Below are positions 9,417 to 22,607 of a DNA stretch of 64,000 nt, piece after piece. The DNA is from Thermohalobaculum sp963822985 (GTDB lineage Bacteria > Pseudomonadota > Alphaproteobacteria > Rhodobacterales > Rhodobacteraceae): NCBI GenBank assembly GCA_963822985.1, contig CAWGJU010000006.1:1-64000 (forward strand). Reading direction: 5' to 3'. A program made the translations under genes and the position numbers. The notes beneath the pieces were generated by a model that saw only the letters and a list, made by a program, of their open reading frames with translations, was not told where the DNA came from and searched no databases. How positions within the stretch are numbered: position 1 is the first letter of the stretch; each line of letters opens with the position of its first letter.

Positions 9417-9495
9417 GTGGCGGGTGTCCGGATGCGCCCCTCGCTCCGAGGCCGCGCCTCGGAGGCCCGCCATCCGGCCGCCAGCGGCGCCGAGC

Positions 9496-10296
9496 TCAGA
9501 AGTTTTTCCAGATGCTGATCTGCAAGCCCAGCCCGTCATCTGGGTTCAGCGTGTCCCAGACGACGCCCAGCTGGATGGTGTTGGGGTGCGGCGCATCGAA
9601 GGGCTTGCGGTCGTTCTCGCCCAGCCAGGGCCACAGCGTGTAGGCGATCGACGGCGCGAGTTTCAGCGTCGCGTCGTTGCGGTCGCCGAGCGGCAGCGAG
9701 CCGAAGACGCTGAAGAGGCCGAGCACGCCCTTCCAGGCCTCGTGCCCGGCGGTGAGCTCGAGGCGGAGCTCCTCGTCCGCGCCCTCGCCGCGCCACTGGA
9801 AGCCGGCGCCTGTCGAGACGAAGCTGTTGCCCCAACCGGTCTGCCAGCCGCGGCCGTAGAGCGCGCTGACGCTGATCTCGGGGACCGAGTCGGGCAGGCT
9901 GTCGGGCACCATGTCGCCGATCCAGCTCTCGACGGGCGCGCTGAAGCTGGCCTGGACCGCGGCGACGCCGCCCTGCTCGCCCGCCCAGACCTGGTGCCGC
10001 ACATGGGCGCCGAGGCGGAGCTGCATGTCGGCGGCGTCGGTGGTCGAGAATTCGCCATAGACCAGCGCGCCTACCGTCCAGCGCTCGGCCAGGCCGTACT
10101 CGACCCAGAGTTGGCTGGAGTTCGCATCGGTGTCGGCCGCGCCGTCGATGAAGGCGCCGATGGGCGCGATGTTGCGCCCGGTCGTCGAGATGACCTGGCC
10201 CTGGCCCTTGGCCAGCGTCCAGGCGCCCGCCGCGGCGTCGCCGGCCCAGAGGCAGCATGCGAGGGCGAGCGCCAGGGACCGCGCCGGGAGACGCAT
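9496..10296 (-). CDS. Exported outer-membrane-like protein of unknown function
   Basis: A 266-aa protein from the ATG at 10294-10296; an upstream in-frame ATG at 10356 would add a Pro/Ala-rich leader unlike a signal peptide. The N-terminus (LPARSLALALACCLWAGDAAAG) is a Sec signal with a possible cleavage after AAA. The mature protein alternates hydrophobic and polar residues with many aromatic residues and ends in the aromatic residue Phe (IWKNF). These are features of outer-membrane beta-barrels. I do not recognise a specific family. It is convergent with msrB. Confidence 0.65.
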   Translation of the reverse strand: MRLPARSLALALACCLWAGDAAAGAWTLAKGQGQVISTTGRNIAPIGAFIDGAADTDANSSQLWVEYGLAERWTVGALVYGEFSTTDAADMQLRLGAHVRHQVWAGEQGGVAAVQASFSAPVESWIGDMVPDSLPDSVPEISVSALYGRGWQTGWGNSFVSTGAGFQWRGEGADEELRLELTAGHEAWKGVLGLFSVFGSLPLGDRNDATLKLAPSIAYTLWPWLGENDRKPFDAPHPNTIQLGVVWDTLNPDDGLGLQISIWKNF

Positions 10297-10429
10297 GGGG
10301 GAGCGCACGGGAGAACGCGCGGGGGCAGGCGCTGGAAAAGGCGCTGGGAAAGACACTGGCCCGAGCCTCCGAAGGTCCGGGACTCAATGCTTAATCATGG
10401 TTAATTGCGGGTTTAAAAAGACAGCTCGC

Positions 10430-11247
10430 CGACTACACGGCTAACTGTCGTACATCCAACGGTTTTCTCGGGCGGATTACTCTGACGATCGCAAGCGCGC
10501 CTGGTTGGACCTGCCCTCGATCGCGTGCGCGCGGTGGACGTTGTGGACCAATGCGCCGCAGGAGCGCCGCGGCCTCGCGCCCATGCAGGCCGCGAGCGAG
10601 CTCCGCCGCAGCGTTCTTGACGGCGAGGATCACGATCGCGCCGCCGCGGTCGATGATCTCGAGATCGGCCGGCTCGCCGAGGCGCCAGCGTTGCGGCCGC
10701 GATCCGGTGTAGGCGAAGCGGTCGAGATAGAAGACGCTCAGCGACCGAAGCACCGTCTCGAGCGCCTCCGACGCCAGCGCCGGAACCGGATTCTCCGAGA
10801 ACGGCGAAGCCCCGCTCGGCCCGGGCAACGGCGGGCGCGACCACGTCCGCCGAGTCCCATGTCCCGAACTCATCGACCGCCTCGGCATCGGCCTTGAGCG
10901 ACCCCGGCGTCGTCACCGAACCGTAGCCGAGATCGTTGACATTGCCGCGCAGCACGAAGCCGAAGCCGAAGCCGTCGCGCGTCTCGCCTTCCAGCAGGTC
11001 GGCCCACATCTCGGGCGTGGCCGCCGGGGGCGTTCGGCCGTGGAAGTCGATGCAGGTGTGAACTCCCTGCTTCGGCGCATGGATCTGGCACGAGCCGAAG
11101 CCGGCGATGCCACATCTGCGGATCGACGACGCCCTGCACCAGCGCCGCCGCCATCGCCGCGTCGACGGCGTTGCCGCCGGCCATCAGGACCCGCGCGCCG
11201 GCCTTCGAGGCCTCGGGCTGGGCCGTGACGATCACCTGCTCGGGCAT
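10430..11247 (-). pseudogene. Remnant of gamma-glutamyltranspeptidase-family gene
   Basis: From the ATG at 11247, preceded by GAGAGGA, the frame encodes VIVTAQPEASKAG...MAGGNAVDAAMAAALVQGVVDPQM, the highly conserved N-terminal helix of gamma-glutamyltransferases (cleavage of gamma-glutamyl bonds, usually periplasmic). The frame then shifts at about 11110. GGT-like sequence resumes near 11010 (FGFGFVLRGNVNDLGYGSVTTPGSL) and shifts again toward 10750 (RFAYTGSRPQRWRLGEPADLEI). Total length is half of a normal GGT, with at least two frameshifts, and the catalytic Thr region is not identifiable. A real but decayed gene. Confidence 0.65.
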
Positions 11248-11356
11248 CGGGTCCTCTCGGACGGTCGGAGACTGACGGCAAGTCAACCGGCGCCGGCGCG
11301 CGGCGTCCAGCGCAAGGGGCCAGGTAACGGTCGGCCGCCAATGGCGTTGGCCGTCG

Positions 11357-12441
11357 ATGCGTGCGGCGACCAATCAAAGCCATCCCAGCGCCTGCCGCCC
11401 CGCCCGGCTCGGCTTCCCCGTCACGGTGATGGGCGCGCCGGAGCTCAAGTCGCACGATGCCCGGCGCTGGCAGAGCGGTCCGCACCTCAAGGTATCGCTC
11501 GAGTACCTCGACGCGGTGCTCGATCACCTGGCAAAGCGCCGGATCGGCATGTACCGCATGTCCTCGGACCTCGCGCCCTATGCCAAGCATCCCGAGATGC
11601 CGCAGTTCCACCCCATGGTGGCCGAGAGCGACGCCGAGCTGCGCGCCTTCGGCGCCAAGGCCCGGACGCTCGGCATACGCCTCTCCTTTCACCCGTCGCA
11701 GTTCGTGCTCTTGAACAGCCCAGACCCCGATCTGACGGCCAAGAGCGTCTGGGACCTCGCCTCGCAGGCCGAGATGCTCGACCGGATGGAGCAGGGTCCC
11801 GAGGCGGTGGTGGTGACGCATGTCGGCGGCACCTACGGCGACCGCGAGGCGAGCCGTGCCCGCTGGCTCGGCGCCTGGGAGAGTCTGCCCGAGCATGTGC
11901 GCCGGCGGCTGGTTCTTGAGCATGACGATCTGCGCTTCAGCGCCGCCGACACGCTCTGGACCACGAGCGGACGGGCGTGCCACTGGTCTTCGACCATCAG
12001 CATTTCTGGTGCCTGAACCCCGAGGGCCTGGAGCTGCGCGATACGCTCGAGCGGATGCTCCGAAGCTGGCCGGAAGGCGTGCGGCCCAAGCTGCACTTCT
12101 CGTCGCCCCGGACCGAGTTCCGCCGCGCCGCGCGCAAGGACCGCAAGACGGCCAGGGAAAGGGGAGTGCTGCTGGCGCCCGTCTGGACCGGTCACGCCGA
12201 CTTCGTGCACCCGTTCGAGTTCATCGGCTTCATGCGGCGGGCGACGGGGCTTGCCTTCGACGTGATGCTGGAAGCCAAGGCCAAGGATCTGGCGCTGCTG
12301 CGGCTGCGCGCCGACCTGCTGCACTATGCGCCCGACATGGCCGCGCGCTTCGGCCTCGATGGCGAAGCGGCGGCGTCCGTTCAGGATAACGCTGCCGGGT
12401 TTACGGCGCCGGCCGCCCGCGAGGGGCGGCCGGCGGGCTAG
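11357..12441 (+). pseudogene. uvsE: UV DNA damage endonuclease UvsE, single-base frameshift
   Basis: UvsE/UVDE is a TIM-barrel endonuclease nicking 5' to UV photoproducts. Recognisable motifs: RLGFPVTVMG, YRMSSDLAPYA, LSFHPSQFVLLN, VVTHVGGTYGD, LVLEHDD, then in the next frame GVPLVFDHQHFWC and PKLHFSSPR. The frames join at 11958-11966: TGGACCACGAGCGG lacks one base of the expected coding for W-[T]-H-E-R-T-G. All catalytic metal ligands (His/Glu/Asp) remain if the base is restored, so an assembly error is quite possible. The start is uncertain because no good ribosome site is seen. It converges on sat-cysC with a 4-base overlap. Confidence 0.85.
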
Positions 12442-14147
12442 CGCGTGGTGCCTATCAGCCCGAGCGCCTCGAGCTTCAGCAGGACCTGGTGCGCGCAGTG
12501 ATCGGGGTCGACACTCTCGGTGTCGAGGCGCAGCTCGGGGTTCTCCGGCGCCTCGTAGGGGTCGGAGATCCCGGTGAACTCCTTGATCTTGCCCTCGCGG
12601 GCCAGACGGTAGAGGCCCTTGCGGTCGCGTCGTTCGCATTCCTCGAGGCTGGTGGCCACGTGCGCCTCGACGAAGGCGCCGTGCTCCTCGATCATCTCGC
12701 GCACCGCCCGCCGAGTGGCGGAATAGGGCGCGATCGGCGCGCAGAGCGCGATGCCGCCGTTCTTGGTGATCTCCGAGGCGACATAGCCGATCCGACGGAT
12801 GTTGATGTCGCGGTGCTCCTTGGAGAAGCCCAGTTCCGAGGAGAGGTGCTTGCGCACGACGTCGCCGTCCAGGAGGGTCACGGGGCGCCCGCCCTGCTCC
12901 ATCAGCTTGACCATCAGCGCGTTGGCGATGGTCGACTTGCCCGAGCCGGAAAGCCCGGTGAAGAAGACCGTGAAGCCCTGCCTGGAGCGTGGCGGCTTGG
13001 TGCGGCGGAGTTCGGCGACGACCTCGGGGAACGAGAACCAGTCGGGGATGTCGAGCCCCTCCTGTAGCCGGCGGCGCAGCTCGGTGCCCGATATGTCGAG
13101 CACGGTCCAACCCTCCTCGACCTCGTCACTGGGGAAGTACTGCGCCTTCTCCCCGATGTAGACCATCTGCTTGAAGGGCACCATCTCGACGCCGATCTCG
13201 TCGGCGTACTTGGCGACGGCCTCCTGGGCGTCGTACGGCCCGTAGAAATCCTTGCCCTGGCTGTCCTTGCCCGGGCCAGCATGGTCGCGGCCGACGATGA
13301 AATGCGTGCAGCCGTGGTTGCGCCGGATCAGGGCGTGCCAGACGGCCTCGCGCGGGCCACCCATGCGCATGGCGAGATTGAGGAGCGACAGGTGCGTGGT
13401 CGCGGCCGGGTACTTGTCGAGCACCGCCTCATAGCAGCGCACGCGCGTGAAATGGTCGATGTCGCCGGGCTTGGTCATGCCGACGACGGGGTGGATCAGC
13501 AGGTTCGCCTGCGCCTCGCGCGCGGCGCGGAAGGTCAGCTCCTGGTGCGCCCGGTGCAGCGGATTACGCGTCTGGAAGGCGACGATGCGGCGCCAGCCGA
13601 GCTTTCGGAAATAGGTGCGCAGCTCGTTCGGCGTGTCGCGGCGCGACTTGTAGTCGTAATGCGTCGGCGGCTGGATGCCGGTGATCGGCCCGCCGAGATT
13701 GACGGGGCCCGCCACGTTCATCAGATAGTTGATGGCCGGGTGCCGCAGGTCGGTCGTGCCGAACACGCCCTCGGCTTCGCGCGCCTTGTCCGGCGTCCAT
13801 TTGTCCGTCACCGAGAGGATGGCGAGGATCACCCCCTCCTGGTCGCGCAGCGCGATGTCCTGGCCGGGCTCGATGCCTTCTGCGAATTTTTCCGACACGT
13901 CGAGCGTGACTGGCATCGGCCAAAGCGTGCCGTCGGCCAGCCGCCAGTCGGCGACGACGCGGTCATAGTCGACCTGCCCGAGAAACCCTTTCAGCGGGTG
14001 GAAGCCGCCATTCATCAGGAGTTCGAGATCACAGATCTGGCGCGGCGTGAGATCCCAGCTGGCCAGGTCGCCGGCCGACTTCTTCAGCTTCGCTGCGCTC
14101 TCGGCCGAGACATAGAGCTCGGGGATCGGCTGGGTGTTTGCGTTCAT
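12438..14147 (-). CDS. sat-cysC: Bifunctional sulfate adenylyltransferase / adenylylsulfate kinase
   Basis: A 569-aa fusion catalysing both steps of sulfate activation: ATP sulfurylase forms APS, and APS kinase forms PAPS. Residues 1-390 are the Sat domain with the ATP/sulfate motif QTRNPLHRAH (192-201) and the GRDHAGPG motif near 287. The C-terminal CysC domain has its P-loop GLSGSGKS at 398-405 and the conserved DGDVVRKHLSSELGFS. Full length and intact. Sat-CysC fusions are common in alphaproteobacteria; the product can feed cysteine synthesis or sulfation of surface polymers. The neighbouring glycosyltransferase is divergent. Confidence 0.95.
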   Translation of the reverse strand: MNANTQPIPELYVSAESAAKLKKSAGDLASWDLTPRQICDLELLMNGGFHPLKGFLGQVDYDRVVADWRLADGTLWPMPVTLDVSEKFAEGIEPGQDIALRDQEGVILAILSVTDKWTPDKAREAEGVFGTTDLRHPAINYLMNVAGPVNLGGPITGIQPPTHYDYKSRRDTPNELRTYFRKLGWRRIVAFQTRNPLHRAHQELTFRAAREAQANLLIHPVVGMTKPGDIDHFTRVRCYEAVLDKYPAATTHLSLLNLAMRMGGPREAVWHALIRRNHGCTHFIVGRDHAGPGKDSQGKDFYGPYDAQEAVAKYADEIGVEMVPFKQMVYIGEKAQYFPSDEVEEGWTVLDISGTELRRRLQEGLDIPDWFSFPEVVAELRRTKPPRSRQGFTVFFTGLSGSGKSTIANALMVKLMEQGGRPVTLLDGDVVRKHLSSELGFSKEHRDINIRRIGYVASEITKNGGIALCAPIAPYSATRRAVREMIEEHGAFVEAHVATSLEECERRDRKGLYRLAREGKIKEFTGISDPYEAPENPELRLDTESVDPDHCAHQVLLKLEALGLIGTTR

Positions 14148-14270
14148 CCGGATGCCTTTGTCGAAATCGCAGGGCGCGTGGCGGCGGAGGCTCCCCTATC
14201 GGAGCGACGCGACGCCGTCCAGCCTCTGCGGTGTTTTGACCCGTCCCTGCGCGCGTGTTACGGCCGCGGC

Positions 14271-15155
14271 ATGAAAATTCCCCTATCGGCCTTCGTGATC
14301 GCCCGGAACGAAGAGGCACGGATCGGCCGGACGCTCGCGGCGCTCGACTGGGCCGACCAGGTCGTCGTCGTCGATTCGGGATCGACGGATGCAACGCGCG
14401 AGCTTGCGCGCGCCGTTGGCGCCGAGGTGCACCAGCGCGACTGGGAAGGATATGGCCAGCAAAAGGCTTTTGCCGAGTCGCTCTGCCGCCACGACTGGCT
14501 GCTGAACGTCGACGCCGACGAGGTCGTGACCCCTGAGCTGGCCGCCGAGATCGCGGATCTGATCGCCGCCGGCCCGCCTCCCGGCGCCTTTCGGGTGCGC
14601 ATCCTCAACGTCTACCCAGGCCGCGACCGCCCGCGCTGGCTGGCTGACGACTACAACGTCGTGCGCTTCTACCACCGCGCCGTCGCGCGCTACCGCGTGC
14701 ACGAACTCTTTGACCGGGTCGAATTGGAGGTGGCTCCCGGCCAGCTGCGCGGGCCGCTCCACCACTTCTCCCTGCTCTCCTGGGCGCACTTCGTCGACAA
14801 GGAGAACCGCTACTCCACCTATGCGGTCGAGACCGCGCGGCTTCGCTCGCGGCCTGTCCTGCTGCTCCGCCTGCCCTTCGAGCTGCCGCTGGCCTTTCTG
14901 CGCTTCTACTTTCTGCGCCGGCATTTCACGGGCGGCTGGCAGGGATACATGTTCGCGCTTTCAGCGGCTTTCGCCCGGACCCTGCGCGTGGCCAAGATGC
15001 TCGAGCGCGGCGAAGCCGCGGGCGCCGCCGGTCAGGGCGAAGGACAGCCGGATCGCCACCCGCCGTCGCCGGTGGCAAAACCGGTGGCGAAACCCGAGGC
15101 GAAAGATGACGATTTGACGAAAGCGGCTGTTGACAGGCCCGGCAGCGCGGCCTAA
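14271..15155 (+). CDS. Glycosyltransferase family 2, WaaE/KdtX-like
   Basis: A 294-aa cytoplasmic GT-A fold enzyme. It opens with LSAFVIARNEEARIG and has the nucleotide-sugar segment VVVVDSGSTDAT and the metal-binding DVDADE-like motif (NVDADEVVTPEL) near residue 82. The C-terminal half (LHHFSLLSWAHFVDKENRYS) resembles LPS-core beta-1,4-glucosyltransferases such as WaaE/KdtX. A hydrophobic stretch at 205-235 may attach it to the membrane, and the tail is low-complexity. The start ATG at 14271 was chosen because the family begins directly before ARNEE. It lies immediately upstream of the rRNA operon. Confidence 0.85.
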   Translation: MKIPLSAFVIARNEEARIGRTLAALDWADQVVVVDSGSTDATRELARAVGAEVHQRDWEGYGQQKAFAESLCRHDWLLNVDADEVVTPELAAEIADLIAAGPPPGAFRVRILNVYPGRDRPRWLADDYNVVRFYHRAVARYRVHELFDRVELEVAPGQLRGPLHHFSLLSWAHFVDKENRYSTYAVETARLRSRPVLLLRLPFELPLAFLRFYFLRRHFTGGWQGYMFALSAAFARTLRVAKMLERGEAAGAAGQGEGQPDRHPPSPVAKPVAKPEAKDDDLTKAAVDRPGSAA

Positions 15156-15242
15156 TTAGGCGGCTCCGGCGCATCGTCGTCGGGCTTCAGGCGAAACGAG
15201 CAGCGGCCGACTGGGTCACCAGAAGGCGAGGCCGTTTCGCCC

Positions 15243-15254
15243 CGCTCTTTGACA
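15243..15254 (+). promoter_or_regulatory. boxA-like antitermination element of the rRNA leader
   Basis: CGCTCTTTGACA matches the rrn boxA consensus (TGCTCTTTAACA) about 210 bases before the 16S gene. The overlapping TTGACA could also serve as a -35 element with a poor -10 (ATATGC) 17 bases on. Confidence 0.55.
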
Positions 15255-15464
15255 GTATGATGAGAGAAGGGATATGCGGGCGGTTGGTTTCGTTTAGCGA
15301 CGAGACGGACCGGAGCATATCGGCGCCTGAGGGGTTTTGGCCTCGATGACGGCGTAGTCAGCTTCATCGCTTGGTGGGTTTGGTCATGGTCTGTGACTGG
15401 ACGCATCGAGTGAATGACGATGTGCGAAGGTTCATTCGTCAAGGGAAGCGCCTCATGGTGCTTT

Positions 15465-16940
<1,476 letters not shown>

Positions 16941-17195
16941 CGGTCTCCATCGGAGACGGGCCTCGTGGCCCCGATCCTGGCGGCCACTTAGCAGCCCCGT
17001 CCTCAAGGCGGGGCAAATGGCGGGGCCGACCGCCCTCATATCCCTTCGAAAGCAAAAGCTGGCCGTTCTGCCGGTGGCGGGCGCTCGCCGCGTTGCGGCG
17101 ATCCGCGCGGACCAAGGGCGGCGCTTCGGCTCGCGTCCGCATCAGTGGTCCTGCCACCGGATGGCCGCGTACCGGCGGAGCCGGGACTGCCTTGC

Positions 17196-17272
17196 GGGTC
17201 GGTAGCTCAGGTGGTTAGAGCGTACGCCTGATAAGCGTAAGGTCGGAGGTTCAAGTCCTCCTCGACCCACCA
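17196..17272 (+). tRNA. tRNA-Ile (GAT)
   Basis: A 77-base cloverleaf in the 16S-23S spacer with encoded CCA. The anticodon GAT is at 17230-17232. Acceptor GGGTCGG pairs with TCGACCC allowing a G-T pair. Confidence 0.97.
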
Positions 17273-17326
17273 CTGCTTTAGCGGCCCACTGCGCTTTGCG
17301 CTGCTTGAGGCCGGGGGCCGGCTTGC

Positions 17327-17402
17327 GGGGCCTTAGCTCAGCTGGGAGAGCACCTGCTTTGCAAGCAGGGGGTCGCCGGTTCGATCCCGGCAGGCTCCAC
17401 CA
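17327..17402 (+). tRNA. tRNA-Ala (TGC)
   Basis: A 76-base cloverleaf with encoded CCA. The anticodon TGC is at 17360-17362. It is the usual partner of tRNA-Ile in alphaproteobacterial rRNA spacers. Confidence 0.97.
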
Positions 17403-17899
17403 GAGCCTTGCTGGCGCCACCGCGCGCGTTGCGCGCTGCTTGAGCGCGGAAGGGCGCGGGGGCTCCGGCGGGAGCGGCTATATTCGTTTTGTCATTGTCT
17501 GGCCTGGGGCCTTTGGCCTCGTGCCTGATGACTGAAACTTGACATCGTGAAGAGAGAGAACACGAGACGCTTTTGGGCGTCGTGGCCAGTGCGGCCGCGG
17601 CGCGGTCTTACGTTCGTCGTGACCGTTCGGGGCTTCGTCTCCGGGCGGTAGCTGTGGGTCAGGGCGCGATTGCGTCCTCAAGCAGCGAGCACCGCGAGCG
17701 ATAGGACAACCAAGAGCAGTCTTTCCAAGTCTAATGCACTGACCGAAGACCGGTCGCGTCCTGCCGAGGGCGCCGGCCGGGAGAGATCGGTGAGGGCGGG
17801 AATTGGGCTTGATCGCCTTGGGCGATCAAGCCGAAATCGGCCTCAAGGAGGCCGAAGGCCGATAGGCCACCTGAAAACAGGACCCGCGTTCACCGGATC
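17403..17899 (+). other. tRNA-Ala to 23S spacer with processing stem
   Basis: No gene. It contains a second rrn-leader-like stretch (ACTTGACATCGTGAAGAGAG, about 17536), a hairpin GCTTGATCGCC/GGCGATCAAGC (about 17808-17831) and a GGCCTC/GAGGCC palindrome. At 17879-17909 is the 5' strand of the 23S processing stalk (GACCCGCGTTCACCGGATCG), which pairs with 20880-20909 beyond the 23S 3' end, an RNase III-type target. Confidence 0.7.
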
Positions 17900-18032
17900 G
17901 GATCAAGCGCGAAAAGGGCGTTTGGTGAATGCCTTGGCGACAAGAGGCGATGAAGGACGTGGCACTCTGCGAAAAGCCCGGGGGAGGCGAGAGCACCCTT
18001 TGATCCCGGGATCTCCGAATGGGGCAACCCAC

Positions 18033-18137
18033 CTGACAATCGGAGATTGTCAGGGTTTTGTTGGATCCGCGCCGCGCCGGCCGTTCGGCCGGTTTGGCGC
18101 TGACCTGCGAAATCCTGACGATCTTTGGTTGAAACAG
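18033..18137 (+). other. Helix-9 intervening sequence in 23S rRNA
   Basis: Between CAACCCACCT and AGGTACTTTGAGG lies an extended GC-rich hairpin (GCCGGCCGTTCGGCCGGT at its tip) replacing the short loop of non-fragmented 23S genes. Alphaproteobacteria commonly carry such an IVS here, excised by RNase III so that the 5' about 130 bases become a 5.8S-like fragment. Confidence 0.7.
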
Positions 18138-18172
18138 GTACTTTGAGGCTGAATCCATAGGCTTCAAAGAGC

Positions 18173-18209
<37 letters not shown>

Positions 18210-19028
18210 AAGGACATCAACCGAGACTCCGCTAGTAGTGGCGAGCGAACGCGGACCAGGCCGTGCAGACCATAAAGACGAACCGGTTGGGAAGCCGGGC
18301 CAGAGCGGGTGACAGCCCCGTAGTCGCAGAAAGGTCTGCCGTTAGAGTAGGGCGGGACACGTGAAATCCTGTCTGAAAATGGGGGGACCACCCTCCAAGC
18401 CTAAGTACTCCTTGTCGACCGATAGCGAACCAGTACCGTGAGGGAAAGGTGAAAAGCACCCCGACGAGGGGAGTGAAACAGACCCTGAAACCGAACGCCT
18501 ACAAACAGTGGGAGGGAGCTTGTCTCCTGACCACGTACCTTTTGTATAATGGGTCAGCGAGTTGGTCTCACGAGCGAGCTTAAGCCGCTAGGCGTAGGCG
18601 CAGCGAAAGCGAGTCTGAACAGGGCGTTCAGTTCGTGGGATCAGACCCGAAACCAGGTGATCTAGCCATGACCAGGCTGAAGGTGGGGTAACACCCACTG
18701 GAGGGCCGAACCCACGCCTGTTGAAAAAGTCGGGGATGAGTTGTGGCTAGGGGTGAAAGGCCAATCAAACCTGGAGATAGCTGGTTCTCCGCGAAATCTA
18801 TTTAGGTAGAGCGTCGAGCGAATACCCCGGGGGGTAGAGCACTGGATGGGTAATGGGGCCCCACAGGCTTACTGATCCTAACCAAACTCCGAATACCCGG
18901 GAGTACTACTCGGCAGACACACGGCGGGTGCTAAGGTCCGTCGTGGAAAGGGAAACAGCCCTGACCGACAGCTAAGGCCCCTAATTCGTGGCTAAGTGGG
19001 AAAGCATGTGGGACGGCCAAAACAACCA

Positions 19029-19060
<32 letters not shown>

Positions 19061-19176
19061 GAAAGCGTAACAGCTCACTGGTCTAGTTAAGCTGTCCTGC
19101 GGCGAAGATGTAACGGGGCTCAAGCCACGAGCCGAAGCTTCGGACTGCGCAAGCAGTGGTAGCGGAGCGTACCGTG

Positions 19177-19337
19177 ATAAAATCCACGCCTGTTCTGAGT
19201 CTTTACGTGTCCTATCGGCCTTCGGCCTGCTTGAGGACGTGAAGGCGCACCGCTCCGGCGGAGTGCCCGACCGCGCTCAAGCAGCGAGCGAAGCGAGCGG
19301 TAGCGCCAGAGGGCTCTGCGCAGGCTTGAGGTTTGGC
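19177..19337 (+). other. Helix-45 insertion in 23S rRNA
   Basis: Between GGAGCGTACCGTG and the conserved GAATGCTGACGTGAGTAGCG the sequence is about 130-160 bases longer than in E. coli. It contains hairpins such as ATCGGCCTTCGGCCTG and GCAGCGAGCGAAGCGAGC. Helix 45 is a known IVS site. Exact borders need a structural alignment. Confidence 0.65.
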
Positions 19338-19888
19338 GATGAAGCCGGGGCGCAAGCCTTACCGGTGGAGCGATCGGTAGCGAGAATGCTGACGTGAGTA
19401 GCGATAAAGCGGGTGAGAGACCCGCTCGCCGAAAGTCCAAGGGTTCCTGCTTGAAGCTAATCTGAGCAGGGTGAGCCGGCCCCTAAGGCGAGGCCGAAAG
19501 GCGTAGTCGATGGGAACCTGGTCAATATTCCAGGGCCAGCGGGATGTGACGGATCGCGGTTGTTGTCGTCCCTTATCGGATTGGGGCGGCCTCGAAGCGG
19601 TCCCTGGAAACAGCCCCGCATATGACCGTACCCGAAACCGACACAGGTGGACTGGTAGAGAATACCAAGGCGCTTGAGAGAACTGCGTTGAAGGAACTCG
19701 GCAAAATGCCTCCGTAACTTCGGGAGAAGGAGGCCCCGTCGGTGGGCAACCATCGGCGGGGGGCACAGACCAGGGGGTGGCGACTGTTTACTAAAAACAC
19801 AGGGCTCTGCGAAGCCGCAAGGCGACGTATAGGGTCTGACGCCTGCCCGGTGCCGGAAGGTTAAGAGGAGGTGTGCAAGCACCGAATT

Positions 19889-19979
<91 letters not shown>

Positions 19980-20234
19980 CGACTTCCCCGCTGTCTCCAA
20001 CGCAGGCTCAGCGAAATCGAATTCCCCGTGAAGATGCGGGGTTCCCGCGGTCAGACGGAAAGACCCCGTGCACCTTTACTACAGCTTCAGACTGGCGTGC
20101 GGCCAGCGATGTGCAGGATAGGTGGTAGGCTTCGAAGCGGGGACGCCAGTCTCCGTGGAGCCACCCTTGAGATACCACCCTTCGCTCGCTTCACGTCTAA
20201 CCGCGGTCCGTCATCCGGATCCGGGACCATCTGT

Positions 20235-20265
<31 letters not shown>

Positions 20266-20407
20266 CAAAGAGTAACGGAGGCGCGCGATGGTGGGCTCAG
20301 AGCGGTCGGAAATCGCTCGTCGAGTGCAATGGCATAAGCCCGCCTGACTGCGAGATCGACAGATCGAGCAGAGACGAAAGTCGGCCATAGTGATCCGGTG
20401 GTCCCGC

Positions 20408-20461
<54 letters not shown>

Positions 20462-20531
20462 GATGCCCAAGAGTCCATATCGACGGCATCGTTTGGCACC
20501 TCGATGTCGGCTCATCTCATCCTGGGGCTGG

Positions 20532-20568
<37 letters not shown>

Positions 20569-20646
20569 AGGTACGTGAGCTGGGTTTAGAACGTCGTGAG
20601 ACAGTTCGGTCCCTATCTGCCGTGGGTGTACGAGACTTGAGAGGAG

Positions 20647-20682
<36 letters not shown>

Positions 20683-21217
20683 ACTGGTGGACCTGTTGTG
20701 GCGCCAGCCGCAGTGCAGGGTAGCTATGTCCGGACAGGATAACCGCTGAAGGCATCTAAGCGGGAAGCCCCCCTCGAAATAAGGTCTCGCATGAGGAGCG
20801 TGGCAGACCACCACGTCGATAGGCCGGGGATGCAAGCGCGGTAACGCGTTCAGTCGACCGGTACTAATCCTCCGATTGGCTTGATCCGATCCGGTGAAGG
20901 CGGGTCCCCCTCGCCAGGCCCCAGGCACCACGCCAGAGGCCGGGCGACAGGGACGCCGGACCCGATCTCCTCGCCCGCAAGGGCCAGGACAGTGCACTGA
21001 AATCTGGAAAGACAGTCGCGTCCAGGCAGGACGACAGAGCGATCACGGTTGGCCTGGGATTGGCCCAGTGCCGACCCGGGGGATCACCCGGCGTCGGGGC
21101 GAGAGCGCCCGACACCGGCATCGATCCGCCGCTCAATGTCGTCCGACACCTGCCGGACATTGCATGCCGGACATTGCAAGCCCCCGCCCGCCTCGAGCGC
21201 GGCCTGGAGGCTTCCAA

Positions 21218-21335
21218 GGTCTGGTGGCCACAGCGCGAGGGAAACACCCGGTCCCATCCCGAACCCGGCCGTTAAGCCCCGCCGCGCCGATGGTACTGCG
21301 TCTCAAGACGCGGGAGAGTAGGTCGCCGCCAGACC
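21218..21335 (+). rRNA. rrf: 5S ribosomal RNA
   Basis: About 117 bases. The terminal stem GTCTGGTGG pairs with CCGCCAGAC, and the loop motifs CCCATCCCGAAC and CGGGAGAGTAGG are standard. It follows a 330-base spacer after 23S in which I see no gene. Confidence 0.96.
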
Positions 21336-21484
21336 TCAGCGACATGCCTCGACAAAGCCCGGAGCCACACCCGCCCGCGTTCTCTCTCTTCACCGCCGCG
21401 CCGCGGCTCCCTTGGCAAAGCAGGGGGCCGCGGCCCCATCCAATCCCGCCCGGCAGAGCGCCCGCCGAGCAAACACACGACTGA

Positions 21485-22575
<1,091 letters not shown>

Positions 22576-22607
22576 ACGTTCAGCGTTCAGGTTGCACGCG
22601 ATCTCTT